This document shows, piece by piece, positions 48,593-59,427 of a stretch of 64,000 nucleotides of DNA. Numbering within the stretch: the first letter of the stretch is position 1; each line of letters opens with the position of its first letter. The position numbers were made by a program, and so were the translations under genes. The notes under the pieces are model-generated. The model made no database searches. It was not told where the DNA came from and was given only the letters and a program-made list of their open reading frames with translations. Source of the DNA: Erythrobacter tepidarius (lineage in GTDB: Bacteria; Pseudomonadota; Alphaproteobacteria; Sphingomonadales; Sphingomonadaceae); the NCBI RefSeq assembly GCF_002155695.1, contig NZ_MUYJ01000003.1, positions 186,001 to 250,000 of the forward strand, given 5' to 3'.

Positions 48593-49240
48593 TCAGCCGC
48601 GCAGAATGGCGTCGATCTGTTCGGCGACCGTGTCAATCGGAGCCATGCCGTCAATCCGCGAGACGATCCCGCGTGCTTCGTAGATGGGCAGGATCGGTGC
48701 AGTCTTGGCGCGGTATTCCTGCATCCGAGTGCGCACGGTTTTCTCGTTGTCGTCGGGGCGGCGCTTGAACTCGGTGCCGCCGCAACTGTCGCACACGCCA
48801 GGGGTGGCAGGCGGATTGGCGGTATCGTGATAGAGCGCACCGCAATTGGCACAGGAAAAACGACCGGTGATGCGCTCGACCAGCGCGTCTTCGTCAACCT
48901 CAAGCTCGATCACGTGATCGAGCACGCGGCCGTTGCGCGCCAGAATCGCGTCGAGCATTTCGGCCTGCGCGGCAGTGCGCGGATAACCATCGAAGATCAC
49001 CCCCGTTTCCTGACCCATCGCGGCCAGCTCGGCGTCGATCAGGTCCGAGACGATCTCGTCCGAAACCAGCTCGCCCCGATCCATCACTTCCTTGGCCTTA
49101 AGCCCGACCGGGGTGCCAGCCTTGACGGCGGCGCGCAACATATCGCCGGTAGAGAGCTGGCGCATCCCGTGCCGTTCGACCAAGCCGGCGCTCTGCGTGC
49201 CCTTGCCAGCTCCGGGAGGACCAAGAAGAATGATGTTCAC
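48593..49240 (-). CDS. adk: Adenylate kinase
   Basis: Interconverts AMP plus ATP with two ADP. Starting with GTG at 49240 (GGGGGA upstream) the protein has 215 residues, with P-loop GPPGAGKGT at 7-15, FDGYPRTAAQ and the LID domain. The LID carries four Cys (CANC and CDSC near 127-150), the zinc-binding form seen in many Gram-positives and some proteobacteria. A longer frame to 49303 has no family support. It follows secY after a 102-bp gap. Confidence 0.96.
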   Translation of the reverse strand: MNIILLGPPGAGKGTQSAGLVERHGMRQLSTGDMLRAAVKAGTPVGLKAKEVMDRGELVSDEIVSDLIDAELAAMGQETGVIFDGYPRTAAQAEMLDAILARNGRVLDHVIELEVDEDALVERITGRFSCANCGALYHDTANPPATPGVCDSCGGTEFKRRPDDNEKTVRTRMQEYRAKTAPILPIYEARGIVSRIDGMAPIDTVAEQIDAILRG

Positions 49241-49342
49241 AAACCGTCCCCCGTTATGCTGCCGGTTCAGACCGGCGGCTTGCTTTCCAAATCGCGGGTT
49301 CAACTATCATCGGCTTAGCGTCAAGTAGACTTCGGTCTGGCG

Positions 49343-50707
49343 TCAGCGCATCCGACCCTTGAGCCTGGCCTTCTTGATGAGATCGCCATACTGATGCGCC
49401 AGCAAGTGCGACTGGACCTGAGTGATCGTGTCGACGGTGACATTGACGACGATCAGCAGGCTGGTGCCGCCAAGAAACAGCGGAATGCCGGTCTGGGCGA
49501 TCATATATTCCGGCAGCACGCAAACCAGCGTCAGATAGATCGCGCCGATCACGGTGATGCGGGTCAGGACATATTCGAGATAGTCCGCGGTGCGCTTGCC
49601 CGGACGGATGCCGGGGATGAAACCGCCGTTCTTCTTGAGATTGTCCGCCGTCTCCTCAGGATTGAAGACCACCGCGGTGTAGAAGAAACAGAAGAAGATG
49701 ATGCCGATCGCGTAGAGCGCCATGTAGAGCGGCTGGCCGTGGGCGAGATATTGGTTGAGCGACTGGATGACGGTGTAGAAACCGCTCTCGCTGTCAACCG
49801 ACTGGCCAGCGAACTGCGAGATTGTCAGCGGCAAGAGCAACAGCGAGCTGGCGAAAATCGGCGGGATCACGCCAGCGGTATTGATCTTCAGCGGCAGGTG
49901 CGAACGATCAGCCTGCATCATCCCGTTTTGCGTCGCACGCTTGGGATATTGGATCAGCAGCCGGCGCTGGGCGCGCTCCATGAAGGAAATGAGGAGAATG
50001 AGGCCCACCACCATGGCGATGAAGGCAATGATGATGGCCGGCGCGATCGCGCCCGTGCGGCCGCCTTCGAAGAGGTTGGAACCAAAGGTCGGGAACTGGG
50101 CAACGATGCCCGCCATGATGATCAGAGAAACGCCGTTGCCAATGCCGCGGCTCGTGATCTGCTCGCCCAGCCAGAGCAGGAACATGGTGCCCCCGACCAG
50201 GTTGATGACGGCGACGATGCGGAACAGGTAGCCGGGATCGACCACCGCCTGCAGGCCGCTCTGCGCGCCGAAGCTTTCAAGGCCGACGGCGAGGAAATAG
50301 CCCTGGATCGCGCACAGCACCACCGCGCCGTAGCGGGTGTACTGGTTGAGCTTCTGGCGCCCCGCCGCACCTTCCTTCTTGAGCGCAGCCAGCGTCGGGT
50401 GCAGCGCCGAAGCCATCTGCACCACGATGGAAGCGGTGATGTAGGGCATCACGCCGAGCGCGATCAGGCTCATGCGCTCAAGGCTGCCACCCGAGAAGGT
50501 ATTGAACAGATCGAGGATGCCGCCGCGGGTCTGGTCATACAGCTCGCTGAGGATCAGCGGGTTGACGCCGGGCAACGGCACGAAGCTGAGGAAACGGAAG
50601 ACGATCAGCGCCCCGATCGTGAACCAGATACGCTGGCGAAGCTCGGTGGCCTTGGCGAAATTGCCGAGGTTGAGGTTGCTCGCGATATTGTCGGCGCGTG
50701 ATGCCAT
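49343..50707 (-). CDS. secY: Protein translocase subunit SecY
   Basis: Central channel of the Sec translocase, with ten transmembrane helices over 454 residues. Conserved blocks are FVPLPGVNP in the first periplasmic loop, GGSLERMSLIALGVMPYITASIVVQM (the TM2 plug region), LWLGEQITSRGIGNGVSLIIMAGI, PLKINTAGVIPPIFASSLLLLP, and the cytoplasmic C5 loop PEETADNLKKNGGFIPGIRPGK with the SecA-contact Arg. It is the last gene of the spc-type block before adk. Confidence 0.98.
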   Translation of the reverse strand: MASRADNIASNLNLGNFAKATELRQRIWFTIGALIVFRFLSFVPLPGVNPLILSELYDQTRGGILDLFNTFSGGSLERMSLIALGVMPYITASIVVQMASALHPTLAALKKEGAAGRQKLNQYTRYGAVVLCAIQGYFLAVGLESFGAQSGLQAVVDPGYLFRIVAVINLVGGTMFLLWLGEQITSRGIGNGVSLIIMAGIVAQFPTFGSNLFEGGRTGAIAPAIIIAFIAMVVGLILLISFMERAQRRLLIQYPKRATQNGMMQADRSHLPLKINTAGVIPPIFASSLLLLPLTISQFAGQSVDSESGFYTVIQSLNQYLAHGQPLYMALYAIGIIFFCFFYTAVVFNPEETADNLKKNGGFIPGIRPGKRTADYLEYVLTRITVIGAIYLTLVCVLPEYMIAQTGIPLFLGGTSLLIVVNVTVDTITQVQSHLLAHQYGDLIKKARLKGRMR

Positions 50708-50849
50708 GGGATGAGGTCGATCCTAGCTCTTGATCCGGACCCGCCAGGTCAGCGAAATCACCCTTGGTGGAGGGCCGCTGCGGCGTGCGGGAGCGTAAAT
50801 AGGGAGCGCGGGGGCCAATGTCGAACCCCCGCGCGCACCATTTCGTCGA

Positions 50850-51374
50850 TTACTTCGCCTTCGCCGCCTTGTTGGCTTCGCGGCGGGCGAGCTTCTTCTC
50901 GTGCTCGGGGGTCGGGGTCGGGGCGACTTCGACGCTGCCGCCAGCCTTTTCAACCGCAGCAATCGCGCCCTTGGACGCGCCGGTCACGGCAAAGCTCGCC
51001 TTGGTGGTGATTTCGCCCTTGCCGAGCAGACGCACGCCGTCCTTGCCGCCGCGCACGAGGCCCGCAGCACGCAGCGCGTCCTCGGTGATAGTGGCCTTGG
51101 AATCGAGCTTGCCCGCGTCGATGAATTTCTGGACCATGCCGACATTCACCTCAGCATAATCCTTGCCGAAAGGGTTGTTGAAGCCGCGCTTCGGCAGGCG
51201 CATGTGAAGCGGCATCTGGCCGCCTTCGAAGCCCTTGATCGCAACGCCCGAACGGGCCTTCTGGCCCTTCTGGCCGCGTGCGGCGGTCTTGCCCTTGCCC
51301 GAGCCGATACCACGGCCGACACGGACGCGGCCCTTGCGGGCACCGGCATTGTCGCGGATGTCATTCAGTTTCAT
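50850..51374 (-). CDS. rplO: 50S ribosomal protein L15
   Basis: L15 of 174 residues. [43 protein letters not shown] is the Gly/Arg-rich N-terminus, followed by [15 protein letters not shown]. The C-terminus extends with a Lys/Ala-rich tail ([16 protein letters not shown]). The ATG at 51374 gives the standard start; the longer frame is rejected. The secY start is 143 bp downstream. Confidence 0.97.
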   Translation of the reverse strand: MKLNDIRDNAGARKGRVRVGRGIGSGKGKTAARGQKGQKARSGVAIKGFEGGQMPLHMRLPKRGFNNPFGKDYAEVNVGMVQKFIDAGKLDSKATITEDALRAAGLVRGGKDGVRLLGKGEITTKASFAVTGASKGAIAAVEKAGGSVEVAPTPTPEHEKKLARREANKAAKAK

Positions 51375-51446
51375 TTTCTGCACTCGCTTTCGCTTTTGTC
51401 GCGCGGGGAGGAAGCAAGGCCCCGACAAGCGGGGCCTTGCCTGATG

Positions 51447-51623
51447 TTAGTCGACCACCTGCACCAGATGGGGGATCTTGGCGATCGCGCCGCGCACCTC
51501 GGGGGTGTCCTGACGCTCGACCACCTTGTGCATCTTGTTGAGGCCCAGACCGATGAGGATCTGGCGCTGGATGGCGGGGCGACGGATGGGCGAACCCACT
51601 TGCTTGATCTTGATGGTAGCCAT
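51447..51623 (-). CDS. rpmD: 50S ribosomal protein L30
   Basis: Small gene of 58 codons that I read directly from the sequence. The protein begins [20 protein letters not shown] and continues [19 protein letters not shown], then [19 protein letters not shown], which is standard L30. It lies between rpsE (6 bp) and rplO, as expected for the spc operon. Confidence 0.96.
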   Translation of the reverse strand: MATIKIKQVGSPIRRPAIQRQILIGLGLNKMHKVVERQDTPEVRGAIAKIPHLVQVVD

Positions 51624-51629
51624 CTGGAA

Positions 51630-52337
51630 TTACTCCACAATCGCAGCAGCTTCGGCCTCGGCCTCGGCTGCACTCACCCCGCCCCGACCCAGCAGGTCGG
51701 CAACCTTCTTGCCGCGACGCTGGGCAACCGACTTCGGCGAAGTCTGCTCGGACAGCGCGGCGAAGGTGGCGCGGATCATGTTGTAGGGATTCGAGGTGCC
51801 GACCGACTTGGTCACCACGTCGGCAACGCCGAGGCTCTCGAACACGGCGCGCATCGGACCGCCGGCAATGATACCGGTCCCCGGAGGCGCCGAACGGACG
51901 GTCACCTTGCCGGCGCCGAAACGTCCGTTGCCGTCGTGGTGCAGCGTGCGGCCTTCCTTGAGCGGCACGCGGATCATCTTCTTGCGGGCCGCAGCGGTCG
52001 CCTTGGTGATGGCTTCGGGCACCTCACGGGCCTTGCCGTGGCCAAAACCAACCCGGCCCTGACCGTCACCGACCACGACCAGCGCAGCAAAGCCGAAGCG
52101 CTTGCCGCCTTTCACGGTCTTCGAGACGCGGTTGATGTGCACCAGCTTCTCGATGATGCCGTCGTCTTCTTCCTGCTTGCCGCGCCGATCGTCGCGGTTG
52201 CCGCGGCCACGACCGCGGCCCTCGCCGCCATCGCGGTTGCCGCCACGCCCACGACCGCGACGGCCCTGGGTCTCGCCCGCTTCGCCGGCGATGTCGCCCG
52301 CCACGTCGGCGGCTTCAATGGTGTTTTCATCAGCCAT
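51630..52337 (-). CDS. rpsE: 30S ribosomal protein S5 with RG-rich N-terminal extension
   Basis: S5 of 235 residues, longer than the usual 165-170. Residues 1-60 form an acidic then Arg/Gly-rich extension ([25 protein letters not shown]). The conserved S5 core follows: [50 protein letters not shown] and the C-terminal domain with [22 protein letters not shown]5 sits at the mRNA entry and helps fidelity. The tail is also Ala/Glu-rich. Confidence 0.97.
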   Translation of the reverse strand: MADENTIEAADVAGDIAGEAGETQGRRGRGRGGNRDGGEGRGRGRGNRDDRRGKQEEDDGIIEKLVHINRVSKTVKGGKRFGFAALVVVGDGQGRVGFGHGKAREVPEAITKATAAARKKMIRVPLKEGRTLHHDGNGRFGAGKVTVRSAPPGTGIIAGGPMRAVFESLGVADVVTKSVGTSNPYNMIRATFAALSEQTSPKSVAQRRGKKVADLLGRGGVSAAEAEAEAAAIVE

Positions 52338-52339
52338 GA

Positions 52340-52684
52340 TCAGAACTCCAGCCCGCCTTCACGGGCGGCATCGGCCAGCGCCTTGACGCGGCCATGGAAC
52401 AAGAATCCGCCGCGATCGAACACGACACTGGTCACGCCCGCCTTCTTGGCAGCCTCGGCAATCTGCTTGCCGACCTCGGCCGCAGCCGCGACGTTGGCGC
52501 CGCTCCCCGTGGTGCTCAGCGACGAGGCGGCGGCAAGCGTCTTGCCGGCAGCATCGTCGATGATCTGCGCATAGATGTGGCGACCAGTCCGGTGCACGGA
52601 AAGACGCGGCTTGCCACCGGCCCGCGCACGCAGCGCGGAGCGGACCCGGCGACGGCGACGTTCGAAAAGGGAAAGCTTTGCCAT
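52340..52684 (-). CDS. rplR: 50S ribosomal protein L18
   Basis: L18 of 114 residues, a 5S rRNA binder. [44 protein letters not shown] and [28 protein letters not shown] are the usual ends. The ATG at 52684 is 1 bp from rplF; the rpsE start follows 2 bp after the stop. Confidence 0.98.
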   Translation of the reverse strand: MAKLSLFERRRRRVRSALRARAGGKPRLSVHRTGRHIYAQIIDDAAGKTLAAASSLSTTGSGANVAAAAEVGKQIAEAAKKAGVTSVVFDRGGFLFHGRVKALADAAREGGLEF

Positions 52685-52685
52685 C

Positions 52686-53219
52686 TTACTTCTTCTTCCC
52701 TTCCTTGCGGAAGATGTACTCGCCGCGATAGGCAATGCCCTTGCCCTTGTACGGCTCGGGCTTGCGCCAGCGGCGGATTTCGGCAGCAAACTGGCCCACG
52801 GCCTGCTTGTCGATGCCCGAGATTTCGATCGTGGTCTGATCCGGGGTCTTCACTTCGAGACCTTCGGGCACCGGAAGATCGACATCGTGGCTGTAGCCGA
52901 GCTGCAACTTGAGGTTGCGGCCCTGCGCGCTGGCACGATAGCCGACCCCCTTGATGTCGAGGATCTTGGTGAAGCCGACGGTGACGCCTTCGACCAGATT
53001 CGATACAAGCGTGCGCTGCATGCCCCAGAAGGCACGCGCCTGCTTGCTGTCATTGGCCGGCTTGACCACGATCTCGCCCGCTTCGACTTTGTAGTCGATG
53101 AGATCGGACAGACCCATGGTGAGGGTGCCCTTGGGGCCCTTCACGCTCAGCGTGCTGTTTTCGATGGTGGCCGTCACCCCGTCAGGGATCGCCACCGGCT
53201 TCTTGCCGATGCGGCTCAT
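52686..53219 (-). CDS. rplF: 50S ribosomal protein L6
   Basis: L6 of 177 residues near the sarcin-ricin loop. [30 protein letters not shown], and the C-terminal [24 protein letters not shown] are diagnostic. Its ATG overlaps the rpsH stop, so the two are translationally coupled. Confidence 0.98.
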   Translation of the reverse strand: MSRIGKKPVAIPDGVTATIENSTLSVKGPKGTLTMGLSDLIDYKVEAGEIVVKPANDSKQARAFWGMQRTLVSNLVEGVTVGFTKILDIKGVGYRASAQGRNLKLQLGYSHDVDLPVPEGLEVKTPDQTTIEISGIDKQAVGQFAAEIRRWRKPEPYKGKGIAYRGEYIFRKEGKKK

Positions 53220-53614
53220 CAGAACACCTCCGCCAGCACTTCGCCACCGACGTTATGGGCGCGCGCCTCGGCATCCGAGAGCACGCCCTTGGGCGTCGAG
53301 ACGATGGTGATGCCAAGGCCGTTGCGGACGCTCGGAAGCTCCTTCGAGCCCGAATAGATCCGGCGGCCGGGCTTCGAGACGCGGGCCACGTGCTTGATCG
53401 CGGGCTCGCCTTCGAAATACTTAAGCTCAATCCGCAGCGCCGGGTGCTTGCCCGAATTATCCTCGGAGTAGCCACGGATGTAGCCCTCACGCCGGAGCAC
53501 TTCGAGAACATTGGCGCGCAGCTTGCTGGCAGGGGTGAGGACCGAGTCCTTCTTCGCCTGCTGGCCGTTGCGGATGCGGGTGAGCATGTCACCCAGGGGA
53601 TCGGTCATAGCCAT
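53219..53614 (-). CDS. rpsH: 30S ribosomal protein S8
   Basis: S8 of 131 residues, a central-domain assembly protein that also represses the spc operon in E. coli. [24 protein letters not shown] and the C-terminal SNRG-like region [33 protein letters not shown] are visible. The ATG at 53614 gives the typical start. Confidence 0.97.
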   Translation of the reverse strand: MAMTDPLGDMLTRIRNGQQAKKDSVLTPASKLRANVLEVLRREGYIRGYSEDNSGKHPALRIELKYFEGEPAIKHVARVSKPGRRIYSGSKELPSVRNGLGITIVSTPKGVLSDAEARAHNVGGEVLAEVF

Positions 53615-53625
53615 GTACTTGGTCC

Positions 53626-53931
53626 TCACCAGCTCGACTTGGTCAGGCCCGGAATGAGGCCCTTGTTGCCGAGTTCGCGCAGTTCGATACGGTTGATGCC
53701 GAACTTGCGGTAATAGCCGCGGGGGCGGCCGGTGGTGGCGCAGCGGTTGCGCACCCGCGTCGGGTTCGCATTGCGCGGGATTTCCGCCATCTTGAGCCGA
53801 GCGAGCAGACGCTCGGTCTCGTCAAGCGAGGTGTCGTTTGCGATCGCCTTCAGCTTCTCGTACTTCGCGGCATAGCGCTTGACGAGCTTCTTGCGGCGTT
53901 CGTTCTTGTTGATCGAACTCAGTTTCGCCAT
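53626..53931 (-). CDS. rpsN: 30S ribosomal protein S14
   Basis: S14 of 101 residues, the zinc-free long form: [30 protein letters not shown] and [41 protein letters not shown]. The Cys pairs of the zinc-ribbon form are missing, so no zinc is expected. Confidence 0.98.
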   Translation of the reverse strand: MAKLSSINKNERRKKLVKRYAAKYEKLKAIANDTSLDETERLLARLKMAEIPRNANPTRVRNRCATTGRPRGYYRKFGINRIELRELGNKGLIPGLTKSSW

Positions 53932-53973
53932 GGACTTAAGCTCTCTTCTTTCGTGTCTCTACGAGAAAGCGGC

Positions 53974-54561
53974 TCACGCCGCCTCCTTCTGTTCGCCCTT
54001 GGCTTCACCCTGAAAGGGGAAACCGAACAGACGCAGCAGCTCGCGCGCCTCTTCGTCGGTCTTGGCGGTGGTGGTGACGATAATGTCCATCCCGCGCACC
54101 TTCTCGATCTTGTCGTAGCTGATCTCGGGGAAGACGATCTGCTCCTTGAGCCCCATCGCATAGTTGCCACGGCCGTCGAACGACCTGGCGTTCAGCCCAC
54201 GGAAGTCACGGATGCGCGGCATGGCTACGGTCACCAGACGATCGAGAAATTCGTACATCCGGTCACGGCGCAGCGTCACCTTGCAGCCAATCGGCATGCC
54301 CTCACGCAGCTTGAACTGCGCGATCGACTTCTTGGCGAGCGTAATCACCGGCTTCTGGCCGGCGATCAGCGCCATTTCCTCGGCAGCGGTCTGAACCTTC
54401 TTCTTGTCCTGGCTCGCTTCGCCCACGCCCATGTTGAGCGTGATCTTCTCGATCTTGGGGACCTCGAGCCGGTTCTTGTAACCGAACTTCGCGATCATCG
54501 CCTTGACGATCTCGGCGTCGTACTTCGCCTTCATCCGCGGCGTGTAGGTTTTCTCACCCAT
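53974..54561 (-). CDS. rplE: 50S ribosomal protein L5
   Basis: L5 of 195 residues, a 5S rRNA and P-site tRNA contact. [69 protein letters not shown] and [27 protein letters not shown] are conserved. Its N-terminus is overlapped by rplX by 8 bp. The last residues ([12 protein letters not shown]) form a short extension. Confidence 0.98.
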   Translation of the reverse strand: MGEKTYTPRMKAKYDAEIVKAMIAKFGYKNRLEVPKIEKITLNMGVGEASQDKKKVQTAAEEMALIAGQKPVITLAKKSIAQFKLREGMPIGCKVTLRRDRMYEFLDRLVTVAMPRIRDFRGLNARSFDGRGNYAMGLKEQIVFPEISYDKIEKVRGMDIIVTTTAKTDEEARELLRLFGFPFQGEAKGEQKEAA

Positions 54562-54874
54562 TGATGGTCTCCCCGCTCTTCACGGCAACGCGCACCTTCT
54601 TGCCATCGCGCACCTCGAAACGGACGCGGGTGGGCTTGCCCGTCTTGGGATCAGCCACAGCAACCTTCGAGATGTGCATCGGGGCCGGGAACCGGTCGAT
54701 GCCACCCTGCGGGTTCTGCTGGCTGGGCTTGCGGTGACGGGCGACGATGTTGACGCCCTCGACAACAACCTTGCCCTCTTTCGGGAGAACCTGGGTAACC
54801 GTACCGGTGCGGCCCTTGTCCTTGCCCGAAAGCACGACGACGCTGTCACCCTTCTTGATCTTGGCGGCTGCCAT
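54554..54874 (-). CDS. rplX: 50S ribosomal protein L24
   Basis: L24 of 106 residues, an early assembly factor near the exit tunnel. [26 protein letters not shown] is the KOW motif, followed by [27 protein letters not shown]. The start at 54874 overlaps the rplN stop and its end overlaps rplE by 8 bp. Confidence 0.98.
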   Translation of the reverse strand: MAAAKIKKGDSVVVLSGKDKGRTGTVTQVLPKEGKVVVEGVNIVARHRKPSQQNPQGGIDRFPAPMHISKVAVADPKTGKPTRVRFEVRDGKKVRVAVKSGETING

Positions 54875-55242
54875 CACAGCACCTCCGGAGCGAGCGAAAT
54901 GATCTTCATGAAGCCGCGCGACCGCAGCTCGCGCACCACCGGGCCGAAGATACGGGTGCCGATCGGCTCCTCGTTCTTGTTGACCAGCACGGCAGCGTTG
55001 CTGTCGAAGCGGATGACGGTACCATCCGGACGGCGCACGTCCTTGCGGGTGCGCACGATCACCGCGCGGTGAACGTCGCCCTTCTTTACCTTCGCGCGCG
55101 GCTGCGCCTCCTTGACGGAGACGACGATCACGTCGCCGACGCCCGCGGTCCGGCGCTTCGAGCCGCCCAGCACCTTGATGCACTGGACGCGCTTGGCGCC
55201 GCTGTTGTCCGCGACGTCGAGATTGGATTGCATCTGGATCAT
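54874..55242 (-). CDS. rplN: 50S ribosomal protein L14
   Basis: L14 of 122 residues: [46 protein letters not shown] and [28 protein letters not shown]. It lies 75 bp after rpsQ, the gap that usually divides the S10 and spc operons; no separate promoter could be placed there. Confidence 0.98.
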   Translation of the reverse strand: MIQMQSNLDVADNSGAKRVQCIKVLGGSKRRTAGVGDVIVVSVKEAQPRAKVKKGDVHRAVIVRTRKDVRRPDGTVIRFDSNAAVLVNKNEEPIGTRIFGPVVRELRSRGFMKIISLAPEVL

Positions 55243-55317
55243 TGATCCGTTTTCCTTCTCAGTGGCTTACCGGGACGCCCGATCCGACCGGGGCCCGGCA
55301 GTTCCGTTTACGCCAAT

Positions 55318-55608
55318 TCAGTTGCCCGCTTCCGCGACATCGAGATCAGCCTCGATCGCCTGGGGGCCGCCCGCGACGACCCGATCCTTGACGATCCAGG
55401 TCTTGGTTTTCGAAATCGGACGGGTCTCTTCGATCCGCACGACATCGCCCACGGTGTATTCGTTGTTCTCGTCGTGCGCGTGATACTTCTTCGAACGACG
55501 GATGATCTTCCCGTAAAGCGGATGCTTCACCTTGCGTTCGACCTTCACGGTGACGGTCTTGTCGGTCTTGTCGGAGGTCACAGTCCCGACGAGAATGCGC
55601 TTGGGCAT
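55318..55608 (-). CDS. rpsQ: 30S ribosomal protein S17
   Basis: S17 of 96 residues. [47 protein letters not shown] is typical. The C-terminus has a short extension after the family core ([14 protein letters not shown]). It follows rpmC by 12 bp. Confidence 0.97.
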   Translation of the reverse strand: MPKRILVGTVTSDKTDKTVTVKVERKVKHPLYGKIIRRSKKYHAHDENNEYTVGDVVRIEETRPISKTKTWIVKDRVVAGGPQAIEADLDVAEAGN

Positions 55609-55620
55609 TGTGCTTACTCC

Positions 55621-55833
55621 TTACGCCTTGGCGGCGGCGGCCTTGGCCGCACGCTCGTTTTGGAGCGTCTTGATCTGCGCGATGGTCCGGCGCACCTCAC
55701 GGATGCGCGAGGGAGCCTCGAGCTGGTTGGTCGCAGCCTGGAACCGGAGATTGAACTGCTCGCGCTTGAGCTCGATGAGCTCGGCGTTCAGCTGATCATC
55801 GGTCTTGGTGCGAAGGTCCGCGATATCGGCCAT
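55621..55833 (-). CDS. rpmC: 50S ribosomal protein L29
   Basis: L29 of 70 residues at the tunnel exit. DLRTKTDDQLNAELIELKREQFNLRFQAATNQLEAPSRIREVRRTIAQIKT is the family core. The ATG at 55833 overlaps the stop of rplP. A longer frame was rejected. Confidence 0.97.
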   Translation of the reverse strand: MADIADLRTKTDDQLNAELIELKREQFNLRFQAATNQLEAPSRIREVRRTIAQIKTLQNERAAKAAAAKA

Positions 55834-56267
55834 TATTCGCCTCCCAGGTGGCTGGTGTCGCCAAGGCGGGCGACGACCTTGGTCTTGATCGGCAGCTTCA
55901 TCGCTGCGCGCTCGAAAGCTTCGGCGGCCAGCGGGCCGGCGACGCCGTCGAGTTCGAACAGGATGCGGCCCGGCTTCACCTTGGCCGCCCAGTATTCGAC
56001 CGAACCCTTGCCCTTGCCCTGACGGACTTCGGCAGGCTTCTTCGACACCGGCACATCGGGGAACACGCGGATCCACAGCCGGCCCTGACGCTTGATGTGA
56101 CGGGTGATCGCACGACGCGCCGCTTCGATCTGACGGGCGGTGACACGCTCCGGCTCAAGCGCCTTGAGCCCATAGGAGCCGAAGTTGAGGGTGGTGCCAC
56201 CCTTGGCTTCGCCCTTGATCCGGCCCTTGAACTGCTTGCGAAACTTGGTTTTCTTCGGTTGCAACAT
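55833..56267 (-). CDS. rplP: 50S ribosomal protein L16
   Basis: L16 of 144 residues near the A-site. [60 protein letters not shown] and [25 protein letters not shown] are conserved. It overlaps rpmC by one base. Confidence 0.98.
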   Translation of the reverse strand: MLQPKKTKFRKQFKGRIKGEAKGGTTLNFGSYGLKALEPERVTARQIEAARRAITRHIKRQGRLWIRVFPDVPVSKKPAEVRQGKGKGSVEYWAAKVKPGRILFELDGVAGPLAAEAFERAAMKLPIKTKVVARLGDTSHLGGE

Positions 56268-56279
56268 TGTCTGTTACCT

Positions 56280-56975
56280 CTAGCGGGCCGGACGGACGCC
56301 GGAAGTCTGGGCTTCCATCATCAGGCGGTCCTGCGCGGTCGGATCGTGCGCGAGGATCTCGCCCTTGAAGATCCACACCTTGATGCCGATGATGCCGTAA
56401 GCGGTGAGCGCCTCGGCTTCAGCATAGTCGATGTTAGCACGCAGGGTGTGGAGCGGAACGCGGCCTTCGCGATACCATTCGACGCGGGCGATCTCCGCCC
56501 CGCCGAGACGGCCGCCGCACACAATCTTGATGCCCTCCGCGCCCAGGCGAAGCGCGGACTGCACCGCACGCTTCATCGCCCGGCGGAACGCCACGCGGCG
56601 CACCAGCTGGTCGGCAATGCCCTGCGCCACGAGCTTGGCATCGATCTCCGGCTTGCGGATCTCGACGATGTTCAGCTTGACCTCGCTCGCGGTCATCGTG
56701 GCGAGCTTCGCGCGCAGCTTCTCGATGTCTGCACCCTTCTTACCGATGATGACACCGGGGCGCGCAGCGAAGATCGAAACGCGGCAAAGCTTGGCCGGAC
56801 GCTCGATCACGACCTTGGAAATCGCCGCCTGCGGCAGGTTTTCCATGATGTACTTGCGGATCGCGAGATCTTCCTTGAGCAGGCCCGCATAGTCACGTCC
56901 TTCGGCGTACCAGCGGCTGTCCCAGGTGCGGTTGATCTGCAAGCGCAGACCGATCGGATTGCTCTTCTGACCCAT
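56280..56975 (-). CDS. rpsC: 30S ribosomal protein S3
   Basis: S3 of 231 residues, at the mRNA entry. [33 protein letters not shown], the KH-type [23 protein letters not shown], and [25 protein letters not shown] are present. rplV starts 1 bp upstream on the same strand. Confidence 0.98.
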   Translation of the reverse strand: MGQKSNPIGLRLQINRTWDSRWYAEGRDYAGLLKEDLAIRKYIMENLPQAAISKVVIERPAKLCRVSIFAARPGVIIGKKGADIEKLRAKLATMTASEVKLNIVEIRKPEIDAKLVAQGIADQLVRRVAFRRAMKRAVQSALRLGAEGIKIVCGGRLGGAEIARVEWYREGRVPLHTLRANIDYAEAEALTAYGIIGIKVWIFKGEILAHDPTAQDRLMMEAQTSGVRPAR

Positions 56976-56976
56976 C

Positions 56977-57354
56977 TCAGGCCTCCTCTGCTTCGCGAAC
57001 CACGATCCGCAGACGCGAGAACGGCTTCAAAATCCGGGTCGACTTACCGCGGCCACGGGTGTGGAAGCGCTTCATCGTCACCGACTTGCCCACGCTCGCT
57101 TCGGCGACGATCAGCGCGTCGACATCGAGGTTGTGGTTGTTTTCCGCATTGGCGATCGCCGAGGCGAGCACCTTGCTCGCATCGCGCGCCATCGCCCGCT
57201 TCGAAAAGGCGAGGATGTTCATCGCCTCTTCAGCCTTCTTGCCGCGGATCAGGGCGGCCACGAGGTTGAGCTTCTGCGCCGAACCACGGATGGTGGTGCC
57301 GACGGCCAGCGCCTCGTTATCGCCCACGCGGCGGGGTGCCTTTGCCTTACCCAT
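56977..57354 (-). CDS. rplV: 50S ribosomal protein L22
   Basis: L22 of 125 residues, whose beta-hairpin lines the exit tunnel. [25 protein letters not shown] and [25 protein letters not shown] are conserved. The ATG overlaps the rpsS stop. Confidence 0.98.
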   Translation of the reverse strand: MGKAKAPRRVGDNEALAVGTTIRGSAQKLNLVAALIRGKKAEEAMNILAFSKRAMARDASKVLASAIANAENNHNLDVDALIVAEASVGKSVTMKRFHTRGRGKSTRILKPFSRLRIVVREAEEA

Positions 57355-57629
57355 TAGCGCTTGCCCTTCTTGTCGGCGGCGTGACCGGGGAAGGTGCGCG
57401 TGGGCGCAAATTCACCGAGCTTGTGGCCGACCATTTCTTCCGAAACCGAAACGGGAATGAACTTGTGCCCGTTGTACACGTTGAAGGTGAGCCCGACGAA
57501 CTGCGGCAGGATCGTCGAACGCCGCGACCAGGTCTTGATCGGCTTGGTGTTCATGGTTTCCTGCGCGCTTTCAGCCTTCTTGAGCAGGCTCAGCTCGACA
57601 AACGGACCTTTCCAGACGGAACGTGCCAT
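57354..57629 (-). CDS. rpsS: 30S ribosomal protein S19
   Basis: S19 of 91 residues in the 30S head. [50 protein letters not shown], and the end [23 protein letters not shown] are typical. Confidence 0.98.
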   Translation of the reverse strand: MARSVWKGPFVELSLLKKAESAQETMNTKPIKTWSRRSTILPQFVGLTFNVYNGHKFIPVSVSEEMVGHKLGEFAPTRTFPGHAADKKGKR

Positions 57630-57635
57630 TGTCTC

Positions 57636-58472
57636 TTACCTCTTCTTCTTCGCGTGACGCGAACGGATGATCATCTTGTCCGTCTGCTTGTTGTGGCGCG
57701 TGCGGGCCCCCTTGGTCGGCTTGCCCCACGGGGTCACCGGATGACGACCGCCCGAGGTGCGCCCTTCACCACCACCGTGCGGGTGATCGACCGGGTTCTT
57801 CGCCACGCCACGGGTCAGCGGACGCCTGCCCATCCAGCGCGAGCGGCCGGCCTTGGCAAAGTTCTGGTTGGCGTTGTCGGGGTTCGATACCGCCCCCACC
57901 GTGCCCATGCAGTCGGCGCGCAGGTAACGCTGCTCGCCCGAGTTGAGCCGGACGATGACCATCGCGCGGTCACGGCCAACGACCTGCACATAGGCGCCAG
58001 CCGAACGGGCGATCTGGCCACCCTTGCCCGGCTTCATCTCGACATTATGGCAGATCGTGCCAACGGGCATCTGACCCAGCAGCATCGCATTGCCCGGCTT
58101 GGTGTCGGTCTTCTCGCCCGCCACCACCGTGTCGCCGACCGCCAGACGCTGCGGCGCGATGATGTAGGCCTGCTCGCCGTCTTCGTACCGCACCAGCGCG
58201 ATGAACGCCGTGCGGTTCGGGTCGTACTCGATCCGCTCGACGGTGGCCGGCATGTCCCACTTGCGACGCTTGAAGTCGATAAAGCGATACTTCTGCTTGT
58301 GACCACCGGCAATGCCACGCGAGGTGACATGGCCCTTGTTGTTGCGGCCACCGGTCTTGCGCTTGCCTTCGGTAAGCGCCTTGACCGGCTTGCCCTTCCA
58401 CAGGGCCGACTTGTCGACCAGAATCAGACCGCGGCGCGCGGGACTGGTCGGCTTGTAGTTCTTGAGTGCCAT
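57636..58472 (-). CDS. rplB: 50S ribosomal protein L2
   Basis: L2 of 278 residues, important for peptidyl transfer and subunit joining. [43 protein letters not shown], and [34 protein letters not shown], which has the conserved His near the peptidyl transferase centre, are visible. Confidence 0.98.
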   Translation of the reverse strand: MALKNYKPTSPARRGLILVDKSALWKGKPVKALTEGKRKTGGRNNKGHVTSRGIAGGHKQKYRFIDFKRRKWDMPATVERIEYDPNRTAFIALVRYEDGEQAYIIAPQRLAVGDTVVAGEKTDTKPGNAMLLGQMPVGTICHNVEMKPGKGGQIARSAGAYVQVVGRDRAMVIVRLNSGEQRYLRADCMGTVGAVSNPDNANQNFAKAGRSRWMGRRPLTRGVAKNPVDHPHGGGEGRTSGGRHPVTPWGKPTKGARTRHNKQTDKMIIRSRHAKKKR

Positions 58473-58496
58473 TGTTCGTGCCTCTGTCCCTTGGCC

Positions 58497-58805
58497 TCAG
58501 ATTCCGCTGGTGATGTCGATCATTTCGCCCTCGGCGAGGGTGACGATCGCCTTCTTCACGTTGCTGCGCTGATAGGCCTTGCCCTTCCAGCGCTTGGTCT
58601 TGCCCTTCATCACTAGGGTGTTCACCGCGACGACCTTCTTGTCGTAGATCGCTTCGATGGCTTCCTTGATCTGGGGCTTGGTCGCATCCTTGGCCACCTT
58701 GAAGACGACCGCGTTCTGTTCGGACGCGAGGGTCGATTTCTCGGTGATGTGGGGGGCGAGGATCACGTCGTAATGACGCGCATCGACGGTCTGCTTCTTA
58801 GCCAT
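58497..58805 (-). CDS. rplW: 50S ribosomal protein L23
   Basis: L23 of 102 residues, docking site of SRP and trigger factor. [51 protein letters not shown] is conserved. The ATG at 58805 overlaps the end of rplD by 8 bp; the longer frame is rejected. Confidence 0.98.
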   Translation of the reverse strand: MAKKQTVDARHYDVILAPHITEKSTLASEQNAVVFKVAKDATKPQIKEAIEAIYDKKVVAVNTLVMKGKTKRWKGKAYQRSNVKKAIVTLAEGEMIDITSGI

Positions 58806-59424
58806 TGAAGCGCGCCTCCAGCTTTTCGACCGCGGCCTTGGTGAGAACCAGCGTGTCATGGTTGAGGATATCGTAAACATTGGCGCCGATCGCCGGGAGC
58901 ACGTTGACGCCCGGCAGGTTGCCAGCCGCCTTCTTGAAGCCCGCGTCGACCTGTTCGCCGTCGATCACCAGCACCTTGCCCGAAAGACCGGCCTTCACGA
59001 GGTGACCCTTGAGCGCCTTGGTCTTGGCTTCGGCCAGCGCGAGGCTGTCCACCACGATAAGGCCGTCCCTGGCCTTGCTCGATAGCGCCATCTTCAGGCC
59101 GAGCGCGCGGATCTTCTTGTTGAGCGACTGCCCGAAATCACGCTTGCGCGCACCATGAGCCTTGCCGCCGCCGATGAAGGTCGGAGCCGCACGGTCGCCG
59201 TGACGGGCCGATCCGCCACCCTTCTGGCGGCCAAACTTCTTGCCGGTGCGGGCCACGTCCGAACGCTCGCGCGTCGGGCGGGCGGTGCCGCGGCGGTTTT
59301 CGAGCTGCCAGGTCACGACGCGGTGCAGGATGTCGGCACGCGGCTCGAGGCCGAACACGTCATCCGACAGCTCGATCTCGCCTGCGGCGTTTCCGCCGTC
59401 GATTTTCTGAACCTTGATCTTCAT
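58798..59424 (-). CDS. rplD: 50S ribosomal protein L4
   Basis: L4 of 208 residues, with [48 protein letters not shown], the loop that reaches the tunnel. In E. coli L4 also represses its own operon through the S10 leader; whether that applies here is unknown, but see the hairpin upstream of rpsJ. Confidence 0.98.
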   Translation of the reverse strand: MKIKVQKIDGGNAAGEIELSDDVFGLEPRADILHRVVTWQLENRRGTARPTRERSDVARTGKKFGRQKGGGSARHGDRAAPTFIGGGKAHGARKRDFGQSLNKKIRALGLKMALSSKARDGLIVVDSLALAEAKTKALKGHLVKAGLSGKVLVIDGEQVDAGFKKAAGNLPGVNVLPAIGANVYDILNHDTLVLTKAAVEKLEARFNG

Positions 59425-59427
59425 GGC

